This document shows positions 5,087-6,023 of a stretch of 6,023 bases of DNA, one piece after another. The DNA lies in NCBI GenBank assembly GCA_026397695.1, contig JAPLUJ010000093.1, positions 1 to 6,023 on the forward strand. Direction: 5' to 3'. Each line of letters begins with the position of its first letter. The stretch's first letter is position 1. The translations under genes and the position numbers were made by a program. The notes below the pieces were generated by a model. The model made no database searches. It was not told the origin of the DNA and was given only the letters and a program-made list of their open reading frames with translations. The stretch comes from Verrucomicrobiota bacterium. GTDB lineage: Bacteria > Verrucomicrobiota > Verrucomicrobiia > Verrucomicrobiales > Akkermansiaceae.

Positions 5087-6023
5087 TCAAGCATAGCTGT
5101 CCTTGATGGCCTTGAACATCGCCAGCACGTTCTCGATCGGCGAATTGCCCTGGACGTTGTGGACCGCGTTGCAGACGAAGCCGCCGTCCTTATTGAAGAT
5201 ATCGATGCGTTCGCGCACCTCGCGATAGACCGCTTGCGGGGATTCATACATGGTGTGCTGGGTGTTGATGCAGCCGCCCCAGAAGGTGATGTCCCTGCCG
5301 AATTTCTGTTTGAGCATGACCGGGTCCATGCCTGCGGCGGAGCATTGGACGGGATTGAGAATGTCAAAGCCGGCCTCGATGAACTCCGGGATCAAGGGTC
5401 CCACCGCACCGCATGAATGAATGAAGGTTTTCCAATTCGATTTGCGGTGGATGAGATCATTGATCTGTTGGTGATAGGGCTTGAACAGTTTCCGATAGGT
5501 ATCAATGGAAATGAACAGGCTGTTTTGTGTGCCGAAGTCGGTGCCGGTGGTCACCACCGCCTGAACACGGTCGCCGAACATCTCGATAAGGGTTGCCAGA
5601 TTTTGCAAAGCATACTCGCACTGCTTTTCGAAGATGGCATGGACATAGTCCGGGCGGGCGGCGGTGGTCATATACCATTCGCCGATGTCGCGGATGCCTT
5701 TCGGGTGCTTGAGGAACGGAGCCGGTACCAGCGCGATGTCACCGAAGGCGGTGCCGGGCGCGAGCAGAACAACACCGGTGTTGGTGGTATCTTGGTCTAA
5801 TAATTCAACCTGTTGCTGGTAATAGGCGATGTCCTCTGCGGTGAACAGGCCGAACTCCTCCAGATTGTCCTGCGGGTTGAGATGGTCGTCGTCTATCGGT
5901 TCCTGGCGGATAAGGGTGTCGAAGAAATAACCGTTTTTCGGCATGTGCGCCGAGGGTGGTGCGGTGCGGTCGCCTTCAGGATACATCAGCCAGCCGTGAT
6001 CGGGAGCGGGCATGACATTGAAG
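5087..6023 (-). CDS. Uroporphyrinogen decarboxylase (URO-D)/MtaA-family protein, probable corrinoid methyltransferase (5' partial)
   Basis: The frame is open through the right edge (upstream of the ATG at 6013 it continues as FNV), so the true start lies outside the window; 311 residues are visible and the stop is TGA 5089-5087. Features shared with the URO-D superfamily (PF01208) include APGTAFGDIALVPAPFLKHP, DRVQAVVTTGTDFGTQ, KTFIHSCGAV, FDILNPVQCSAAGMDP, FGRDITFWGG and the end SPIENVLAMFKAI. Relatives beside corrinoid activases act as methyltransferases moving a methyl group to or from a corrinoid protein, not in haem synthesis. Counting from the ATG at 6013, H199 and C201 form the H-x-C pair that binds zinc in MtaA/MtbA. 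The third ligand is less clear, since the usual late Cys position is occupied by a NAVHN segment with C281 and H285 nearby. The visible part has no frame damage. Cytoplasmic; first gene of the visible operon. Confidence 0.88.
   Translation of the reverse strand, partial: FNVMPAPDHGWLMYPEGDRTAPPSAHMPKNGYFFDTLIRQEPIDDDHLNPQDNLEEFGLFTAEDIAYYQQQVELLDQDTTNTGVVLLAPGTAFGDIALVPAPFLKHPKGIRDIGEWYMTTAARPDYVHAIFEKQCEYALQNLATLIEMFGDRVQAVVTTGTDFGTQNSLFISIDTYRKLFKPYHQQINDLIHRKSNWKTFIHSCGAVGPLIPEFIEAGFDILNPVQCSAAGMDPVMLKQKFGRDITFWGGCINTQHTMYESPQAVYREVRERIDIFNKDGGFVCNAVHNVQGNSPIENVLAMFKAIKDSYA

Noticed and set aside
32..5800. Most TTAG/CTAA sites extend to GTTAG/CTAAC, at about a dozen places
   Set aside because: A rough estimate from base composition gives about nine by chance, and they occur at Leu codons and mixed contexts with no regular spacing or position relative to genes.

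Overview
The window is a bacterial chromosomal segment with moderately high GC. Apart from a scrap at the left edge, every recognisable gene lies on the minus strand, so the locus reads from right to left. The gene set is a corrinoid-dependent methyl-transfer locus: a UroD/MtaA-family protein, a DUF1638 protein, a RACE-type corrinoid activase, a sugar-porter MFS permease and an AraC regulator. Together with a DUF2281/PIN toxin-antitoxin remnant and the lack of clear Shine-Dalgarno sequences, this suggests the Verrucomicrobiota/Kiritimatiellota/Lentisphaerota group. That taxonomic call is inference from recalled gene neighbourhoods and was not tested by a search.

Layout in transcription order (right to left): (1) 6023-5087, a UroD-family methyltransferase-like protein cut by the right edge; (2) 5048-4803, a DUF2281 antitoxin; (3) 4806-4711, a 31-codon stump of its VapC/PIN toxin, overlapping the antitoxin by ATGA; (4) 4697-3285, an intact 12-TM sugar-porter permease starting 13 bases after the toxin stump; (5) a 111-base gap with a strong GC hairpin; (6) 3173-2558, a DUF1638 protein broken by a frame change; (7) 2561-971, a ferredoxin-ASKHA corrinoid activase (RACE) with two frame breaks and a perfect 45-base tandem duplication; (8) 974-252, an AraC regulator. 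Genes 6-8 are joined by ATGA stop/start overlaps, which fix the true reading frame at each junction. Positions 124-251 are intergenic with a nested inverted repeat, and positions 1-123 hold the end of an unidentified plus-strand frame.

If intact, the locus would import a compound through the MFS permease and demethylate it with corrinoid methyltransferases. RACE would re-reduce the corrinoid when it is oxidised, and the AraC protein would control the operon. The corrinoid protein and the substrate-specific methyltransferase are not in the window and may lie beyond the right edge.

The most striking feature is damage. The toxin, DUF1638 and RACE genes carry internal deletions, frame breaks or a duplication, while the permease, regulator and visible UroD part are intact. 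Either the catabolic module is decaying, or the assembly is locally faulty; the sequence alone cannot decide. I see no convincing wholly new system, but the truncated VapC and the damaged activase deserve a check.
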